A stretch of DNA of 64,000 nucleotides from Pseudomonas fluorescens (GTDB lineage: Bacteria; Pseudomonadota; Gammaproteobacteria; Pseudomonadales; Pseudomonadaceae): positions 3,640,501 to 3,704,500 of the forward strand of contig NZ_CP078138.1 in NCBI RefSeq assembly GCF_019212185.1. Direction: 5' to 3'. The stretch's first letter is position 1, and every line of letters begins with the position of its first letter. A program made the translations under genes and the position numbers. Below the pieces are notes generated by a model. That model saw nothing but the letters and a program-made list of their open reading frames with translations, did not search any database and had not been told where the DNA came from. This document shows, in pieces, positions 1 through 8,445 of the stretch.

Positions 1-1182
1 CTGGAAAGCATGGGCCTGGTCAGCGGCGAAACCGGGCGCGGCACCTTCGTCCGCGAGACCGCCCTGCCCGCCGGCCTCGGTGTCGACCAGCACGCCGTGG
101 CTTCTGGCCTGCTGGACCTGAATTTCAATTACCCGGCGCTGCCCGGCCAGGCCGAATTGCTGCGCGGTGCCTTGCGCCAACTGGCGACCTCCGGCGATCT
201 GGAAGCCTTGCTGCGCTACCAGCCCCATGGCGGACGGCCCCATGAGCGCACCGCCGTCGCCCGGCATCTGGCGTGCCGAGGGCTGAGGGTCGACGAGTCG
301 CAGGTGCTGCTGGTCAGCGGCGCCCAGCACGGGCTGGCGGTGACCCTGATGGGCCTGCTGCGATCGGGGGACCTGATCGCCACCGACGCCCTCACCTACC
401 CCGGGTTCAAGGTGCTGGCCGAGGCCCAGCGCCTGGAGCTGGCACCGATTCCCGCCGCCAACGGTGAGCCCGACCTGCTGGCCCTGGCGCGCCTGTGCCG
501 GCAACGCAAGGTGCGTGCGGTCTACTGCATGCCGACCCTGCACAACCCGTTGGGCTGGGTCGCCAGCCTGGAGTGGCGCGAACGCCTGGTGCGGATTGCC
601 CGCGAACATGACTTGCTGATCATTGAGGACGCGGCCTACGCCTTTCTCGCCGACCAGCCGCCAGCGCCCTTGGCCGCGTTGGCGCCTGAGCGTTGCGTCT
701 ACGTGTCGGGGTTGTCGAAGAGTGTCGCCACCGGGCTGCGGGTCGGCTTTGTCGCCGCGCCCCCCGCGTGGATACCCGCCCTGGAACGCAGCATCCGCGC
801 CACCGTGTGGAACACCCCCGGTGTCATGACCTCGATTGCCTGCCAATGGCTGGACGACGGCACGGTCATGCGCCTGGAGCAGCAAAAACGCGAGGATGCC
901 GCGCAGCGCCAGGCCATGGCCCGGCGGATCCTCCACGGTCTGGCGTGCATCGGCCACCCGCAGTCGTATTTCCTCTGGCTGACGTTGGGCGAGGAAGTGC
1001 GCGCCGATCAGGTGGCGATGGCGCTGATGGCGGAGAACGTCTCGGTGTCGACCGCCGAACCTTTCGCTACCTCAACCGCCATGCCCCACGCGATCCGCCT
1101 GGCCCTCGGCTCGCTAGCGCTGGACAGCCTGGAACTCGCGTTGCAAACGGTGCGGCGGGTGGTCGAAGCGCACAGTTATTGA
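1..1182 (+). CDS. MocR-type PLP-dependent regulator/aminotransferase, 5' end cut off
   Basis: The open frame runs in from the first base of the window, so the N-terminal GntR winged-helix domain lies outside; only its last residues ([16 protein letters not shown]) are visible. The remaining ~380 residues are a fold-type I aminotransferase domain. The PLP-binding lysine sits in [16 protein letters not shown], and LHNPLGW and EDAAYAF are further PLP-site segments. MocR proteins use this domain to sense PLP or an amino-acid adduct and control nearby metabolic genes. Its last 7 bases overlap convergently with the LysR gene on the other strand. Target genes cannot be named because its divergent neighbour is outside the window. 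Confidence 0.9.
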   Translation: MESMGLVSGETGRGTFVRETALPAGLGVDQHAVASGLLDLNFNYPALPGQAELLRGALRQLATSGDLEALLRYQPHGGRPHERTAVARHLACRGLRVDESQVLLVSGAQHGLAVTLMGLLRSGDLIATDALTYPGFKVLAEAQRLELAPIPAANGEPDLLALARLCRQRKVRAVYCMPTLHNPLGWVASLEWRERLVRIAREHDLLIIEDAAYAFLADQPPAPLAALAPERCVYVSGLSKSVATGLRVGFVAAPPAWIPALERSIRATVWNTPGVMTSIACQWLDDGTVMRLEQQKREDAAQRQAMARRILHGLACIGHPQSYFLWLTLGEEVRADQVAMALMAENVSVSTAEPFATSTAMPHAIRLALGSLALDSLELALQTVRRVVEAHSY

Positions 1183-2069
1183 GGCTCCGACTGCACCACG
1201 CCACGCTCTTCGAGCAAGCGCACAAACATCGTCAGGCTTTGCGACACCGTGCCCCGGCGCCACACCAGCCAGGTGCGCAAATAGCGGAACGCCTCGCTCA
1301 GCGGCCAGATACTCACGGTGCTGCAACCGGGCATGCTCTCGAGCATGCTGCGCGGCATCAGCGCCAGCCCGGCGCCGGCACTGACGCAGGCGAGCATGCC
1401 GTGATAGGACTCCATTTCATGGATCCGCCCCGGCACTGCGGCGTCCTTGCTGAACCAGCTTTCGAAGTGATGACGGTACGAGCAGTTGGCGCGAAAGGCA
1501 TAGATGCTCTCGCCATTGACGTCCCGGGCGCGCTGGATCGGCGCGTGGTTGAGCGGCGCGATCAGGACCATTTCTTCCTCGAACGCCGGTACCCCTTCCA
1601 GCGCCGGGTGCAACACCGGACCGTCGACAAAGGCCGCCACCAGCCGCCCGGAGAGCACGCCGTCGATCATGGTTCCGGAGGGCCCGGTGGACAGGTCCAG
1701 CTCGACCTTGGCGTACTGCTGGTTATAGGCCGCCAGCAGTCCGGGGATGCGCACCGCCGCGGTGCTTTCCAGCGAGCCGAGGGAAAACGCACCCTGGGGT
1801 TCTTCGCCGGCCACCGTGGCCCGGGCTTCCTGCACCAGGTCGAGAATACGTCGGGCATAGTCGAGAAAACTCCAGCCCGCCGGCGACAGGCGCAAGCGGC
1901 TTTTCTCGCGGATGAACAGATCGACGCCCAAGTCCTGCTCCAGTTGCTTGATGCGCGTGGTCAGGTTCGACGGAACCCGGTGGATCTGCTGGGCGGCGGC
2001 GCTGATGCTGCCGTGTTCGGCCACGGCCTTGAAGATTTCCAACTGAACCAGATCCACTTCATTCTCCAA
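1176..2069 (-). CDS. ptrR: LysR-family regulator, PtrR/YneJ-like
   Basis: A 297-residue LysR protein. The N-terminal helix-turn-helix contains [20 protein letters not shown] and [19 protein letters not shown], a signature I associate with the PtrR/YneJ group. It is followed by a full-length substrate-binding domain. The gene is divergent from the Sad-type dehydrogenase, the same arrangement as yneJ-yneI in E. coli, so it probably activates that gene in response to putrescine/GABA breakdown. The shared upstream region of about 90 bases would hold its operator. Family assignment is firm; the PtrR name rests on the HTH motif plus context. Confidence 0.85.
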   Translation of the reverse strand: MENEVDLVQLEIFKAVAEHGSISAAAQQIHRVPSNLTTRIKQLEQDLGVDLFIREKSRLRLSPAGWSFLDYARRILDLVQEARATVAGEEPQGAFSLGSLESTAAVRIPGLLAAYNQQYAKVELDLSTGPSGTMIDGVLSGRLVAAFVDGPVLHPALEGVPAFEEEMVLIAPLNHAPIQRARDVNGESIYAFRANCSYRHHFESWFSKDAAVPGRIHEMESYHGMLACVSAGAGLALMPRSMLESMPGCSTVSIWPLSEAFRYLRTWLVWRRGTVSQSLTMFVRLLEERGVVQSEPQ

Positions 2070-2157
2070 ACGTGAACGATAGACTCAGGATTATTCAGTT
2101 TTCAGCAAACATACGCCAGCGTAATCTGCGTCCATCCCCACCCCGCAGGACGGTGCC

Positions 2158-3549
2158 ATGACTGACGTATCCAGCCTCACCCACGCTATTTCGATCAATC
2201 CGGCCAACGGCCAACAGGTCGGCCAGTACCCCTACCAGTCCGCCGAACAGTTGCAGGCTGCACTGGCCCGCGCCGCCAGCGGTTTCGCCCTGTGGCGGCG
2301 CAAGCCGTTGGCCCAACGTGCCGACGCCCTGCTTGCCCTGGGCCGTGCCTTGCGCGACAACGCGACGGCCATGGCCGAAATGATCACCCTGGAAATGGGC
2401 AAGCCGATCACCCAGGCCCGTGGCGAAATCGAGAAATGCGCCCAGCTCTGCGAGTGGTACGCCGCCCAGGGGCCGGTCATGTTGAATGCCGAAGCGACCC
2501 TGGTCGAAGGCGGCAAGGCGCGTATCGAGTACCGGCCGCTGGGGCCGATCCTCGCGGTGATGCCGTGGAACTTCCCAATCTGGCAGGTCTTGCGCGGGGC
2601 GGTTCCGGCCTTGCTCGCCGGCAATACCTACGTGCTCAAGCATGCGCCGAACGTGATGGGCAGCGCTTATCTGCTGCGCGATCTGTTCCAGCAAGCCGAC
2701 TTTGCTCCCGGCGTGTTTGAAGTGATCAACGTCACCCCGCAAGGTGTGTCGACAGCGATTGCCGACCCACGGATCGCCGCCGTGACCCTGACCGGCAGCG
2801 TGCGCGCCGGCATCGCCATCGGCGCTCAGGCCGGTGCGGCGCTGAAGAAGTGCGTGCTGGAACTGGGCGGCAGCGACCCGTTTATCGTGCTCAATGACGC
2901 CGACCTCGACGAAGCGGTCAAGGCCGCAGTGATCGGCCGTTACCAGAACACCGGGCAAGTGTGCGCGGCGGCCAAGCGTCTGATCGTCGAGCAAGGGGTG
3001 GTCGAGGCATTCACCCGCAAGTTCGTCGAGCACACGCAAAAGCTGGTGATGGGCGACCCAACGCTGGCCGCGACCTACCTCGGGCCGATGGCCCGTGCCG
3101 ATCTGCGCGACGAGCTGGATGGCCAGGTGCGGGACACCCTGGAGCAAGGCGCGACGCTGTTGCTCGGCGGTGGCAAGGTCGAGGGACCTGGCAACTACTA
3201 CCAGCCGACAGTGCTGGGCGATGTCACCGACCAGATGACTTCGTTCAAACAGGAACTGTTCGGCCCGGTGGCCTCGATCATCACCGCCCGCGACCCTGCC
3301 CACGCCCTGGCATTGGCCAACGACAGCGAATTCGGCCTGACCGCAACGGTGTACACCGCCAATGCCGAACTGGCGCAGCAATTTGCCGACGAACTGGAAA
3401 CCGGCGGCGTGTTCATCAACGGCTACAGCGCCTCCGACCCGCGCGTGAGCTTCGGCGGGGTGAAGAAAAGCGGCTTCGGTCGCGAGCTCTCACACTTCGG
3501 TGTCCGCGAATTCTGCAATGCACAGACGGTGTGGTTGGATCGGCGGTGA
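2158..3549 (+). CDS. sad: NAD(P)-dependent succinate-semialdehyde dehydrogenase (Sad/YneI type)
   Basis: A 463-residue aldehyde dehydrogenase of normal length. Visible landmarks are MPWNFPIWQ (cofactor site), TGSVRAG, the general-base glutamate in LELGGSDPFIVL and the catalytic cysteine in NTGQVCAAAKR. It lacks the long N-terminus of GabD and resembles the shorter Sad form. That enzyme oxidises succinate semialdehyde to succinate at the end of GABA and putrescine degradation in the cytoplasm. The start follows an AGGA ribosome-binding site (GCAGGACGGTGCC-ATG). It is divergent from the PtrR-like regulator, which supports the role. Confidence 0.88.
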   Translation: MTDVSSLTHAISINPANGQQVGQYPYQSAEQLQAALARAASGFALWRRKPLAQRADALLALGRALRDNATAMAEMITLEMGKPITQARGEIEKCAQLCEWYAAQGPVMLNAEATLVEGGKARIEYRPLGPILAVMPWNFPIWQVLRGAVPALLAGNTYVLKHAPNVMGSAYLLRDLFQQADFAPGVFEVINVTPQGVSTAIADPRIAAVTLTGSVRAGIAIGAQAGAALKKCVLELGGSDPFIVLNDADLDEAVKAAVIGRYQNTGQVCAAAKRLIVEQGVVEAFTRKFVEHTQKLVMGDPTLAATYLGPMARADLRDELDGQVRDTLEQGATLLLGGGKVEGPGNYYQPTVLGDVTDQMTSFKQELFGPVASIITARDPAHALALANDSEFGLTATVYTANAELAQQFADELETGGVFINGYSASDPRVSFGGVKKSGFGRELSHFGVREFCNAQTVWLDRR

Positions 3550-3570
3550 TTGGCTGATCGACGCAATCCC

Positions 3571-3598
3571 TGTGGGAGTCGGCTTGCCGGCGATGGTG
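3571..3598. repeat. Single REP-like half-element
   Basis: The stretch CCTGTGGGAGTCGGCTTGCC followed by GGCGATGG is a diverged single copy of the Pseudomonas extragenic repeat found in pairs elsewhere in this window. It lies between the converging ends of the Sad and ABC-transporter genes. Confidence 0.6.
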
Positions 3599-3640
3599 GT
3601 GGATCAGTCACAAGGTATCGGACTGACCCACCACACCCCA

Positions 3641-4369
3641 TCAATGCTGCAAGATCTTCGACAGAAAACTCCGCGCTCGGTCCGAGCGCGGGGCGCCGAA
3701 GAATTCTTCGGACTTGACGTCCTCGATGATCTCGCCGCCGTCCATGAACACGATGCGGTCCGCGACTTTGCGGGCGAAGCCCATTTCGTGGGTCACGCAC
3801 ATCATGGTCATGCCTTCCCGGGCCAGTTGCACCATGACGTCGAGCACCTCGTTGACCATCTCCGGGTCCAGCGCCGAAGTCGGTTCGTCGAACAGCATGG
3901 CAATCGGGTCCATGGCCAGGGCTCGCGCAATGGCCACCCGTTGCTGCTGGCCGCCGGACAACTGGATCGGGTACTTGTGCGCATGGGCCTTGAGCCCTAC
4001 CCGCTCCAACAGCGCCATGCCCTTCTTCGTCGCGGTGTCGCGATCCCGACCAAGCACCTTGATCTGTGCCAGGTTGAGGTTGTCGATGATGCTCAGGTGC
4101 GGGAACAGCTCGAAGTGCTGGAACACCATCCCCACCCGCGCCCGTAGCTTGGGCAGGTCGACGCCCTTGCCGGTGACCGGCTGATTCTCGATGAAAATCT
4201 CGCCTTCCTGCACCGGCTCCAGGCCGTTGACGCATTTGATCAAGGTGCTCTTGCCCGAGCCGGACGGCCCGCAGACCACCATCACTTCACCCTTCGACAG
4301 CTCGGTGGTGCAGTTCTTCAGGACCTGAAAATTGCCATACCATTTGCTCAGGTTTTTCATCTGGATCAT
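3641..4369 (-). CDS. gltL: Glutamate/aspartate ABC transporter ATP-binding protein
   Basis: A 242-residue ABC ATPase with a Walker A (GPSGSGKST, residues 34-42), Q-loop (FQHFELFPH), signature LSGGQQQR, Walker B ending LFDEPTSALD, and H-loop CVTHEMGFA. Length and the VNEVLDVM sequence after Walker B are typical of the polar amino-acid uptake subfamily (GltL/GlnQ). The start codon overlaps the stop of the upstream permease (ATGA), so the two are translationally coupled. It is the last gene of a leftward aminotransferase-binding protein-permease-permease-ATPase operon. It powers import of acidic amino acids; substrate is inferred from similarity of the whole set to GltIJKL. Confidence 0.93.
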   Translation of the reverse strand: MIQMKNLSKWYGNFQVLKNCTTELSKGEVMVVCGPSGSGKSTLIKCVNGLEPVQEGEIFIENQPVTGKGVDLPKLRARVGMVFQHFELFPHLSIIDNLNLAQIKVLGRDRDTATKKGMALLERVGLKAHAHKYPIQLSGGQQQRVAIARALAMDPIAMLFDEPTSALDPEMVNEVLDVMVQLAREGMTMMCVTHEMGFARKVADRIVFMDGGEIIEDVKSEEFFGAPRSDRARSFLSKILQH

Positions 4370-5052
4370 GCGGTTCTCCCTACATTTCTTTTCAGGCGCT
4401 TGGTCAGGTTGGACAGCAGGTAGCAGATCACCAGGTAGACCAGGGCCACGAACAGGTACAGCTCCACCAGGCGCCCGTCACGCTGGGCGAACTTGCTGGC
4501 GGCGCCGGTAAAGTCGGCAATCGACAGCACGTACACCAGTGAGGTGTCCTGGAACAGAATGATGGTTTGGGTCAGCAGCAACGGGGTCATGCGGCGCATG
4601 GCCTGGGGCAGGATCACGTAGAACATCGATTGCGCCGGACGCAAACCGAGGGCTGCCGCCGCTTGCCGCTGGCCACCGCTGATGCTCTGGATACCGCCGC
4701 GAATGATCTCGCTGTAATACGCCGCCTCGAACATGCAGAAGGTGACGAAGGCGGTGACCACCGGGCCGATTTGCACCGGCCGTTCCGTGCCGAACGCCAT
4801 TTGCAACAGCAACGGCATCAGGAAGTAGAACCAGAAAATCACCAGCACCAACGGAATGCTGCGCATCACCGTCACATAGCCCAGGGCAAAACCGCGTAGC
4901 ACCCGGTTGGCCGACAGGCGCATCAACGCCAGCACGGTGCCGGCGACGATGCCCACCGACATCGCCACCAGGGTGAGGGTCAGGGTGAATTTCAGGCCGT
5001 TCCACAGGGCCGGCATGGCCCGCACAATGACGCTTGGGTCTAGATCAAACAT
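4366..5052 (-). CDS. gltK: Glutamate/aspartate ABC transporter permease (GltK-like)
   Basis: A 228-residue inner-membrane permease of the HisMQ type with about five hydrophobic segments. The EAA loop, which contacts the ATPase, is AAAALGLRPAQSMFYVILPQ with the usual A-x-x-LG core. It ends in a basic tail (LTKRLKRN) and overlaps the ATPase gene by four bases. The preceding permease stops two bases before its ATG, so both membrane subunits are made together and presumably form a heterodimer channel. Confidence 0.93.
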   Translation of the reverse strand: MFDLDPSVIVRAMPALWNGLKFTLTLTLVAMSVGIVAGTVLALMRLSANRVLRGFALGYVTVMRSIPLVLVIFWFYFLMPLLLQMAFGTERPVQIGPVVTAFVTFCMFEAAYYSEIIRGGIQSISGGQRQAAAALGLRPAQSMFYVILPQAMRRMTPLLLTQTIILFQDTSLVYVLSIADFTGAASKFAQRDGRLVELYLFVALVYLVICYLLSNLTKRLKRNVGRTA

Positions 5053-5054
5053 GA

Positions 5055-5783
5055 CTACCTCGTCGCGCCGCGCAGGGTCAGGGAACGTTCAATGCGACCC
5101 ATGACGAAGGTCACCAGCAACGAGATGACCACGTAGATCACGGTTGCGGCGGTGAACGCCTCAAAGGTATTGAACGAGTATTCGCTGACGTTGCGTGCCT
5201 GCGCGGTCAATTCCATCAGGCCGATGGTCAGGGCCACCGACGAGTTCTTCAGGGTGTTCAACGCCTCGGAGGTCAGCGGTGGAAAGACCACGCGCAACGC
5301 CTGGGGCAACAACACCTGCATGTACATTTGTGTCGGCCGCAGCCCGAGGGCCAATGCCGCGCCCCGCTGCCCCGCCGCCACCGACTCGATGCCGGCCTTG
5401 AACAGCTCGGACAATTTGGCCGAGGTAAACAGGGTCAGGGCCACCACCGCGCTGAAAAATGACGGGTAAGGCAAATCCTGTTTGAGGTAATCCCCCATCG
5501 ATACCGGCAACAGTTCGGGCACGACGAAGAAGCAGATGAACATCTGCACCAGCAATGGGATGTTGCGGAACACCTCGGTGTACAGGTTGCCCAGCCACAC
5601 CAGCGGCCGCAGCGTGCTGGTACGCAGGGTGCCAACCAGACCGCCGATGACAAACGCGAGGATGAACGCCGCGAGCGTGGTCGCGAGGGTCCAGCTGGTG
5701 CCAGTCACCAGCCAATGCAGATATGAGGACGATTCTCCGGGAGCAAAATCCCAGAACACGTTCCAGTTCCAGTTGTAATCCAT
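5055..5783 (-). CDS. gltJ: Glutamate/aspartate ABC transporter permease (GltJ-like)
   Basis: A permease of the polar amino-acid family, 242 residues when started at MDYNWNWNVFWDFAPGE. The open frame continues upstream to 5894, but that part runs through an intergenic REP repeat and looks non-coding, so the internal start is preferred. It has multiple hydrophobic segments and an EAA loop (AAGQRGAALALGLRPTQMYM). It pairs with the downstream GltK-like permease. Confidence 0.92.
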   Translation of the reverse strand: MDYNWNWNVFWDFAPGESSSYLHWLVTGTSWTLATTLAAFILAFVIGGLVGTLRTSTLRPLVWLGNLYTEVFRNIPLLVQMFICFFVVPELLPVSMGDYLKQDLPYPSFFSAVVALTLFTSAKLSELFKAGIESVAAGQRGAALALGLRPTQMYMQVLLPQALRVVFPPLTSEALNTLKNSSVALTIGLMELTAQARNVSEYSFNTFEAFTAATVIYVVISLLVTFVMGRIERSLTLRGATR

Positions 5784-5845
5784 GAAGCACCAACCTTTGC
5801 GAGAAAGCGGAACGCTTGCGTGCTGATCCAGAACTGCCGCAGTCC

Positions 5846-5937
5846 CCTGTCGGAGCGAGCCTGCTCGCGAAGAACCTGAGGGCGCCGCGCTCATTCAGAA
5901 TGGGCGCGTTCTTCGCGAGCGGGCTCGCTCCTACAGG
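5846..5937. repeat. REP-type inverted repeat pair (REPIN-like)
   Basis: Two near-complementary copies face each other: GGAGCGAGCCTGCTCGCGAA on the left and TTCGCGAGCGGGCTCGCTCC on the right, separated by about 35 bases. The element sits between the binding-protein gene and the first permease gene. The transcript can fold there, which may stabilise the upstream mRNA and set a higher binding-protein level; that is a common effect of such repeats and is inferred here. Confidence 0.85.
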
Positions 5938-5990
5938 GGGATGTAGTACGGTCCCGAAATCGGGGAGATCAGCTGTTTGACCCGCCGTGA

Positions 5991-6890
5991 TCAGACCCCG
6001 GTGTCGTTCGGATTGGCGATCGCCTGTTTCAGCGCGTCGCTCATCGGCAGGTTGATCACCGCGTTTTTCGGCGGGATCGGTTGCTCGAACCATTTCGGGT
6101 ACTGGCTGTTGATCACGCCGCTGCTGTAGAGGTTGCGCAGCACGTCGTCGGCAAAGGTCTTGAACTGCGGGTCGTTTTTGCGGATGCCGATGGCATAGGG
6201 TTCTGCCGACATTGGCTCGGGCAGCAAGGTGTAGTTATCCGGGTTGCGGCTCTGGGCGATGGTCGCCATCAGTTGCACATCGTCGTTGATGTAGGCCACT
6301 GCGCGACCGGTTTCCAACATCAGGAAGGCTTCGCCGCCATCTTTCGCGTTGAGGATTTTCAGGTCCAGTTGCTTGTCGCGGTTGAGGTTCTTGGTGATCC
6401 ACTCACCACTGCCGCCGGTGATCACCACCACCGCCTTGCCCTTGAGATCGTCGACACTCTTGATCCCGGCGTTTTTCTTCACCGCGTACTTGGCGCTGGC
6501 CACGTAGCTGGTGAGCAGGAAACCGATCTGCTTCTGGCGCTCGACGGTGTTGGTGGTGACGCCGCACTCGAGGTCGATGGTGCCGTTAATCAGCAGAGGT
6601 GTACGGGTGGCCGCGACCACCGAGACGTATTCGGTCTTGAGGTTGGGCTCGCCGACCTTGACCTTGATCTGGTCGACGATCTTCTGGCACAGATCAATGC
6701 TGTAGCCAATCGGTTGCTGCGCGTCATTGAGGTAAGAGAACGGCAACGAGGCGTCGCGATAACCGAGGGTGACGGTCCCTGATTCCTTGATCTTCTTCAG
6801 GGTTCCGGTCAATTCGTCCGCCTGTGCGGCGCTGGTGCCCAGGCACGCAGCAATGACGAGGGCGAGCAGCTGTTTCTTTTTATCGAGCAT
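5991..6890 (-). CDS. gltI: Glutamate/aspartate-binding periplasmic protein (GltI-like)
   Basis: A 299-residue solute-binding protein with a clear Sec signal (MLDKKKQLLALVIAACLGTSAAQA). The mature part starts DELTGTLKKIKESGTVTLGY. The segments RDASLPFSYL, DLECGVTTNT and the ITGGSGE region are typical of the GltI subgroup of family-3 binding proteins. It captures glutamate/aspartate in the periplasm for the two permeases and ATPase encoded downstream. It lies 53 bases after the aminotransferase gene on the same strand, probably in one operon. Confidence 0.92.
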   Translation of the reverse strand: MLDKKKQLLALVIAACLGTSAAQADELTGTLKKIKESGTVTLGYRDASLPFSYLNDAQQPIGYSIDLCQKIVDQIKVKVGEPNLKTEYVSVVAATRTPLLINGTIDLECGVTTNTVERQKQIGFLLTSYVASAKYAVKKNAGIKSVDDLKGKAVVVITGGSGEWITKNLNRDKQLDLKILNAKDGGEAFLMLETGRAVAYINDDVQLMATIAQSRNPDNYTLLPEPMSAEPYAIGIRKNDPQFKTFADDVLRNLYSSGVINSQYPKWFEQPIPPKNAVINLPMSDALKQAIANPNDTGV

Positions 6891-6943
6891 GGGGATCTCC
6901 GACTATTGTTATGGCAGCTTGGGCACAGCAAAAGGCAAAGGCT

Positions 6944-8146
6944 TCAGCGCAGGGCTGACAGCGCTTCGCGGATATTGACGACAGCTTTTTCTATTTTTTC
7001 TCGCGAGGTGGCGAACGACAGCCGGAAGTAACCCGGCAAACCGAATGCCAGGCCCGGCACCACCGCCACACCGGCGTGGTTGAGCAAGTAGGACGACAAC
7101 TCGACGTCATCACTGATCACTCGCCCTTCGGGAGTGACCCGACCGAACAACTGGCTGCACTCGGGGAAGGCATAGAACGCCCCCGCCGGTGCGCTCAGGC
7201 GCAAACCTTCGCACTGACTCAGCCCCTCCACCAACACGCGCCCGCGCTCGGCGTACTCGGCGGCGCTGCGGCTGACGAAATCCTGCGGTCCTTCGAGGGC
7301 GGCGCGCGACGCTTCCTGGGAAATCGCACTGGCACCCGAAGTGCTCTGGGACTGGATCTTGCTGATCGCCGCGATCAACGCCTTGGGCCCGGCGGCGTAA
7401 CCGATGCGCCAGCCGGTCATGGCGTAGGCCTTGGCCACGCCATTGATCAGCAGCGTGCGCTCGCGCAGTTGCGGGCAGGCATTGCCGAACGAGACGAAGG
7501 GCTGGTCGGCGAGCAGCACGTGCTCGTAGATCTCATCGGACATCACCAGCACTCGTGGGAAATCCTCGAGCACCTTGCCCAGCACCTGCAATTCGGCCTC
7601 GGTGTAGATCGCCCCGCTCGGGTTGGACGGTGAGTTGAGGATCAGCCAGCGGCTGTTCTCGGTCAGAGCGGCTTGCAGCGCCTCGGCGGTGAGTTTGAAG
7701 CCGGCCTCGATGCCACAAGGAATGACCTGCGGGCTGCCGCCGTTGAGGGTGACGATATCGGAATAGGAGACCCAGTACGGCGCGGGGATGATCACCTCGT
7801 CGCCGGCTTCGAGGGTGGCCATGAAGGTGTTGAAGATGACTTGCTTGGCGCCGTTGCCGACGGTGATTTCGTCGACGCTGTAGGCCAGGCCGTTTTCGCG
7901 CTGGAACTTGCCGACGATCGCCTGGCGCAGGGCCAGGGTGCCTTGCGGCGCGGTGTAGCGGGTATGGCCGTCACGCATGGCCTGGGCGGCCGCGTCGACG
8001 ATGTGCGCCGGAGTATCGAAGTCCGGTTCGCCGAGGCTCATGTCGACAATGTCGCGACCCTCGTTGGCCAGTTCCTTGGCACGCATGGAGATGATCATGC
8101 TGGGAGAAGAGGAAATCTGTTTGACGCGCTGACTTTCAAAACTCAT
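6944..8146 (-). CDS. Aspartate-type aminotransferase (class I, AspB/AatA group)
   Basis: A 400-residue PLP enzyme of aminotransferase class I. Conserved features are SLGEPDFDTPAHI near residue 40, NSPSNPSGAIYTEAEL, DEIYEHV, the PLP lysine in NGVAKAYAMTGWRIGYAAGP and the substrate arginine near the C-terminus (FRLSFATSREK). The group converts aspartate plus 2-oxoglutarate to oxaloacetate plus glutamate. It directly precedes the Glu/Asp importer and follows a homoserine dehydrogenase/aldehyde dehydrogenase pair, so it may be the last step of a route from homoserine to the TCA cycle. Exact substrate is inferred. Confidence 0.88.
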   Translation of the reverse strand: MSFESQRVKQISSSPSMIISMRAKELANEGRDIVDMSLGEPDFDTPAHIVDAAAQAMRDGHTRYTAPQGTLALRQAIVGKFQRENGLAYSVDEITVGNGAKQVIFNTFMATLEAGDEVIIPAPYWVSYSDIVTLNGGSPQVIPCGIEAGFKLTAEALQAALTENSRWLILNSPSNPSGAIYTEAELQVLGKVLEDFPRVLVMSDEIYEHVLLADQPFVSFGNACPQLRERTLLINGVAKAYAMTGWRIGYAAGPKALIAAISKIQSQSTSGASAISQEASRAALEGPQDFVSRSAAEYAERGRVLVEGLSQCEGLRLSAPAGAFYAFPECSQLFGRVTPEGRVISDDVELSSYLLNHAGVAVVPGLAFGLPGYFRLSFATSREKIEKAVVNIREALSALR

Positions 8147-8283
8147 GAAATACCCGCCTTCCTTGGAGGTGCACTAACGATCTTCGGAGGATCGTCTAGC
8201 GCCTCTCAGTTGTTGTACGACGTAGTATGACATGCGATTTTCTGATTTCGCAATCACCAAAACCGACTGATTTCCGGCCCATG

Positions 8284-8335
8284 AAAAAAGCCCGAAAATC
8301 CCTTCATAACCGTGGTTATTGGGGGATTCGGGCTT
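8284..8335 (-). terminator. Hairpin terminator upstream of the aminotransferase gene
   Basis: On the minus strand AGCCCGAATCCCCC pairs with GGGATTTTCGGGCT through a nested ATAACC/GGTTAT stem and is followed by six T residues. It is the second of two tandem leftward terminators after the aldehyde dehydrogenase gene and separates that operon from the aminotransferase-glt operon. It lies about 140 bases upstream of the aminotransferase start, so attenuation is conceivable, but no alternative antiterminator stem was seen. Confidence 0.75.
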
Positions 8336-8375
8336 AATGTGTGCGTCTATGGTGCACAGAGGTGGTACGACAACT

Positions 8376-8415
8376 AAAAAAAGGCACCGGCGGGTGACCA
8401 AACCTGACCGGTGCC
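8376..8415 (-). terminator. Rho-independent terminator after the aldehyde dehydrogenase gene
   Basis: Perfect eight-base stem GGCACCGG / CCGGTGCC with a 17-base loop, followed leftward by a run of T residues (TTTTTTT). It begins about 30 bases past the stop codon of the aldehyde dehydrogenase. Confidence 0.8.
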
Positions 8416-8445
8416 AAAACGACCTGTTCGAACGAATATCAAGCC

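Noticed and set aside
693..2075. Plus-strand open frame spanning the MocR and LysR genes
   Set aside because: It overlaps two well-supported genes, and its translation has no domain and an arginine/histidine-rich shadow composition.
5784..5894. N-terminal extension of the GltJ-like permease
   Set aside because: The extension is a translated REP repeat; MDYNWNWNVFW is a typical permease start.
8147..8445. Riboswitch or attenuator upstream of the aminotransferase gene
   Set aside because: Two terminator hairpins are present but no alternative stem or known aptamer core was seen; they are explained as ends of the upstream operon.
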